This document shows, in pieces, positions 6,145 to 7,753 of a stretch of 7,753 bases of DNA. The translations under genes and the position numbers were made by a program. The stretch's first letter is position 1, and every line of letters begins with the position of its first letter. The notes under the pieces are model-generated. The model did not search any database and was not told the DNA's origin. It worked only from the letters and a program-made list of their open reading frames with translations. The stretch lies in the NCBI GenBank assembly GCA_012838715.1, contig DUOR01000306.1:1-7753 (forward strand). Reading direction: 5' to 3'. The DNA comes from Actinomycetales bacterium (lineage in GTDB: Bacteria > Actinomycetota > Actinomycetes > Mycobacteriales > Mycobacteriaceae).

Positions 6145-7341
6145 ATGACTGACGTTCACCATGAATCCCAGTCCACCACCAACGCCACCAACCCCACTCC
6201 CCGCCGACCGCAGCCAGGCGAGCCCGTGCGGTTCGGGGTCGTGGCCGTCGGCCAGATTTCGCAGCAGGCGTTCCTGCCGGCGATGCGGAGCCTGCCGGAC
6301 GCGAAGCTGACGGCCGTCGTCACGTCCTCCGAGGAAAAGGCCGGCGTCGCCGATGATTTGGCCGGCACCGGCCACGACCCGGAGGTCTACGGCTACGAGG
6401 ATTTCGGCCGGCTGCTCGCCGACGACGTCGTCGACGCCCTGTACGTGGCCACCCCGGTCTTCCGCCACCGCGAATTCACCGAGCCCGCGCTCGACGCCGG
6501 CATCCACGTGCTGCTGGAGAAGCCGATGGCCACCTCCGTCGCCGACAGCGAGGCCATGATCGCCGCGGCGCAACGGTCCGGCGCGACCCTCATGGTCGCG
6601 TACCGAATGCATCAGGACGCGTTCATGGTCGAGCTCGTCGACCGCGTCCGCCGCGGGTTCATCGGCGAAACCCGCACCTTCACCTCGACGTTCACCCACG
6701 ACATCGAGGAGGCCAACCACCGCGGCCACTCCGGGTTCTGGGGCGGCCCCGTGCCCGACTTCGGCGCCTACCCACTCAATCTCGTCCGCCATCTCTTCGG
6801 CGCCGAGCCCACGCACGTCCACGCCACCGGCGCCGTCTCCGGCGAACGCGGCTTCAACTTCCACGACGTCGTCGGCGTCACCCTGCGTTTCCCCGGCAAC
6901 CGCGTCGCCCAGTACACGCTGAGCTACAACTCCGCCGACCTCGACGCCTTCGCCATCACCGGCACCAAGGGCACCATCACCTCCGACTCCGTGTTCGGCT
7001 ACGCCCCCGAGCCGCCCCGCGAGTTCACCCTCGACTCCGACCTGCGCAGCGAGCATTACGTCGCCGAGTCCGTGGACCAGTTCGCCGGCGAAACCCGGTA
7101 CTTCATCGACTGCCTCCGCAGCGGCGTGCGCCCCGAACCCGACGGCGCGGAAGGGCTTGCCGACGTCCGCGTCTTCGCCGCCATCGAGGAGTCCCTGCGC
7201 CTCGGACGCGAAGTGATTCTGCCCCCGCGCCAGTTCGGCCCCGGCCTGACGCGCGACCAGATCCGGCGCATCCCGCCGCGGCCCTCCGGCGACATCCCCG
7301 GCGACGACGACCTCGTCGACCAGGTGCCGCAGGACCGGTAG
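6145..7341 (+). CDS. Gfo/Idh/MocA family oxidoreductase, 398 aa
   Basis: This is an NAD(P)-dependent dehydrogenase of the glucose-fructose oxidoreductase/inositol dehydrogenase/MocA family, acting on a sugar, inositol or related compound; the substrate is not identifiable. From ATG 6145: about 27 disordered N-terminal residues (Thr/Asn/Pro-rich), a Rossmann strand and loop RFGVVAVGQIS at 29-39, VATPVFRH at 101-108, the family motif EKP at 125-127 (K126 is the expected catalytic Lys), then the C-terminal alpha/beta domain with PDFGAYPLN at 204-212, where Y209 matches the Tyr of the D-x-G-x-Y motif of GFOR-like members. The frame extends upstream to 6109, but a TACCAT hexamer 7 nt before 6145 points to a leaderless start there. 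No signal peptide is seen, so it is presumably cytoplasmic. The gene is 42 bp downstream of the pirin gene on the same strand and ends at a hairpin. Confidence 0.92.
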   Translation: MTDVHHESQSTTNATNPTPRRPQPGEPVRFGVVAVGQISQQAFLPAMRSLPDAKLTAVVTSSEEKAGVADDLAGTGHDPEVYGYEDFGRLLADDVVDALYVATPVFRHREFTEPALDAGIHVLLEKPMATSVADSEAMIAAAQRSGATLMVAYRMHQDAFMVELVDRVRRGFIGETRTFTSTFTHDIEEANHRGHSGFWGGPVPDFGAYPLNLVRHLFGAEPTHVHATGAVSGERGFNFHDVVGVTLRFPGNRVAQYTLSYNSADLDAFAITGTKGTITSDSVFGYAPEPPREFTLDSDLRSEHYVAESVDQFAGETRYFIDCLRSGVRPEPDGAEGLADVRVFAAIEESLRLGREVILPPRQFGPGLTRDQIRRIPPRPSGDIPGDDDLVDQVPQDR

Positions 7342-7365
7342 GCGGAGCCGGCCCCGGCCTCCGCC
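7341..7365. terminator. G+C-rich hairpin between convergent genes, probable terminator
   Basis: GGCGGAG (7341-7347) pairs with CTCCGCC (7359-7365), extended by two more G-C pairs across a one-base bulge, leaving a 6-nt loop. It begins on the last base of the oxidoreductase stop codon. No T-run follows. Its place between two convergent genes and its strength suggest transcription termination, possibly in both directions. Confidence 0.5.
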
Positions 7366-7372
7366 CGATTGG

Positions 7373-7458
7373 CTGCACCTCCAGGCCCCGCCCGCGCGAC
7401 CTACACCGCCAGGCCCCAGTTTCCGCGGCCTACACCGCCAGGCCCCAGTCCTCGCGGG
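7373..7458. repeat. Three 28-29 bp tandem units repeating the 3' end of the minus-strand gene
   Basis: A perfect 21-bp repeat occurs at 7400-7420 and 7429-7449 (period 29). A third, diverged unit precedes it at 7373-7400; CCAGGCCCC appears at 7381, 7409 and 7438. The unit at 7430 onward is the real end of the minus-strand gene (codons for DWGLAV and stop); the neighbouring copy again encodes NWGLAV and a stop, beyond the true stop. This looks like a tandem duplication of the gene's end. Confidence 0.8.
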
Positions 7459-7753
7459 AGCCGAGCGCGCGGGTGAACATGGCGTCCATGCTGGCCAGTT
7501 CGCGATCCAGGTCGCGCAGGCCGCTGGCCAGGCGACGCCGGATGACCGCGACGCCCGAGTCGTAGACGCGTACCGGCTCGAGCCCCGCGGCCGTGGCGAC
7601 CCAGTCGCGGATGGCGGGCAGCGCGTCGGCGGCAATGCGCTCCTGCTGCCCCGCCACCACCTCCCGGTCCAGGTTCCACTGGCGGGAGCGGCGCTCGTGC
7701 ATGGCCAGGCGGTCGGCGAGCTCGTTGAGCGGGTGCCCGTTGTGGCCGCGCAC
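7430..7753 (-). CDS. Unrecognised protein, C-terminal 107 codons (start outside the window)
   Basis: The frame is open to the window's right edge, where a GTG codon falls by chance; the true start is probably beyond it. The visible part is rich in Arg, Asp, Glu, Leu and Ala and looks mostly helical, with no membrane segment and no motif I recognise. Segments of note are RLAMHERRSRQWNLDRE, IAADALPAIRDWV, VRVYDSGVAVIRRRL and LRDLDRELASMDAMF, ending in EDWGLAV. Codon third positions are strongly G/C, like its plus-strand neighbours. It converges on the Gfo/Idh/MocA gene with an 88-bp gap holding a hairpin and tandem copies of its own 3' end. No function is assigned. Confidence 0.75.
   Translation of the reverse strand: MRGHNGHPLNELADRLAMHERRSRQWNLDREVVAGQQERIAADALPAIRDWVATAAGLEPVRVYDSGVAVIRRRLASGLRDLDRELASMDAMFTRALGSREDWGLAV

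Noticed and set aside
7373..7458. CRISPR-like array from the regularly spaced repeats
   Set aside because: Only three units, contiguous rather than separated by unique spacers, and they copy the end of an adjacent gene.
5227..7635. 802-codon open frame on the minus strand opposite the pirin and Gfo/Idh/MocA genes
   Set aside because: It is Gly/Ala/Arg/Val-rich with no domain, and spans two well-supported plus-strand genes plus the gap between them; it is a shadow frame caused by high GC3.

Overview
The window looks like chromosomal DNA of a high-GC actinobacterium, most likely Corynebacterium or a close relative. This rests on very G+C-rich third codon positions, long antisense shadow frames, and three genes whose ATG sits 6-7 nt after a TANNNT hexamer with no Shine-Dalgarno sequence, a pattern typical of leaderless actinobacterial genes. 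The genus is an inference; no rRNA or other marker gene is present.

Layout, left to right. Positions 1-125 (minus) hold the N-terminus of a DUF1801/YdhG-like protein, cut by the window edge. Positions 195-3830 (minus) hold one very large gene of 1211 codons. Its N-terminal half has a DEDDh (DnaQ/epsilon-like) 3'-5' exonuclease domain, a TerB-like helical domain, an acidic linker and a BRCT domain. Its C-terminal half looks like transcription machinery: a helix-hairpin-helix segment resembling the RNA polymerase alpha C-terminal domain, a sigma-70 region 4 helix-turn-helix, one or two winged helices resembling HARE-HTH, and an unassigned C-terminal domain. Hand counts on a few 60-base rows give about 52-65% G+C here against 73-80% in the genes to its right, so the gene may have been acquired.

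From 4001 rightward, four plus-strand genes follow: a short-chain dehydrogenase, an 83-aa PLDc_N-like membrane protein that overlaps it by ATGA, a pirin with a low-complexity insert, and a Gfo/Idh/MocA oxidoreductase. The last three each have their own leaderless-type -10 hexamer, so they may be separate transcription units although tightly packed. Positions 7430-7753 (minus) hold the C-terminal 107 codons of an unrecognised protein that converges on the oxidoreductase; its last codons and stop are repeated just downstream as 28-29 bp units.

The four plus-strand genes look like ordinary accessory metabolism and envelope genes, with no obvious shared pathway. The strongest candidate for an undescribed system is the exonuclease/TerB/BRCT/sigma-like fusion. 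It joins a nuclease to promoter-recognition-type DNA-binding modules in one polypeptide and has no obvious partner gene in the window. The non-coding gaps (126-194, 3831-4000, 5170-5223, 6103-6144, 7342-7429) are all shorter than 300 bases. No tRNA, rRNA, CRISPR array, insertion sequence or transposase was seen.
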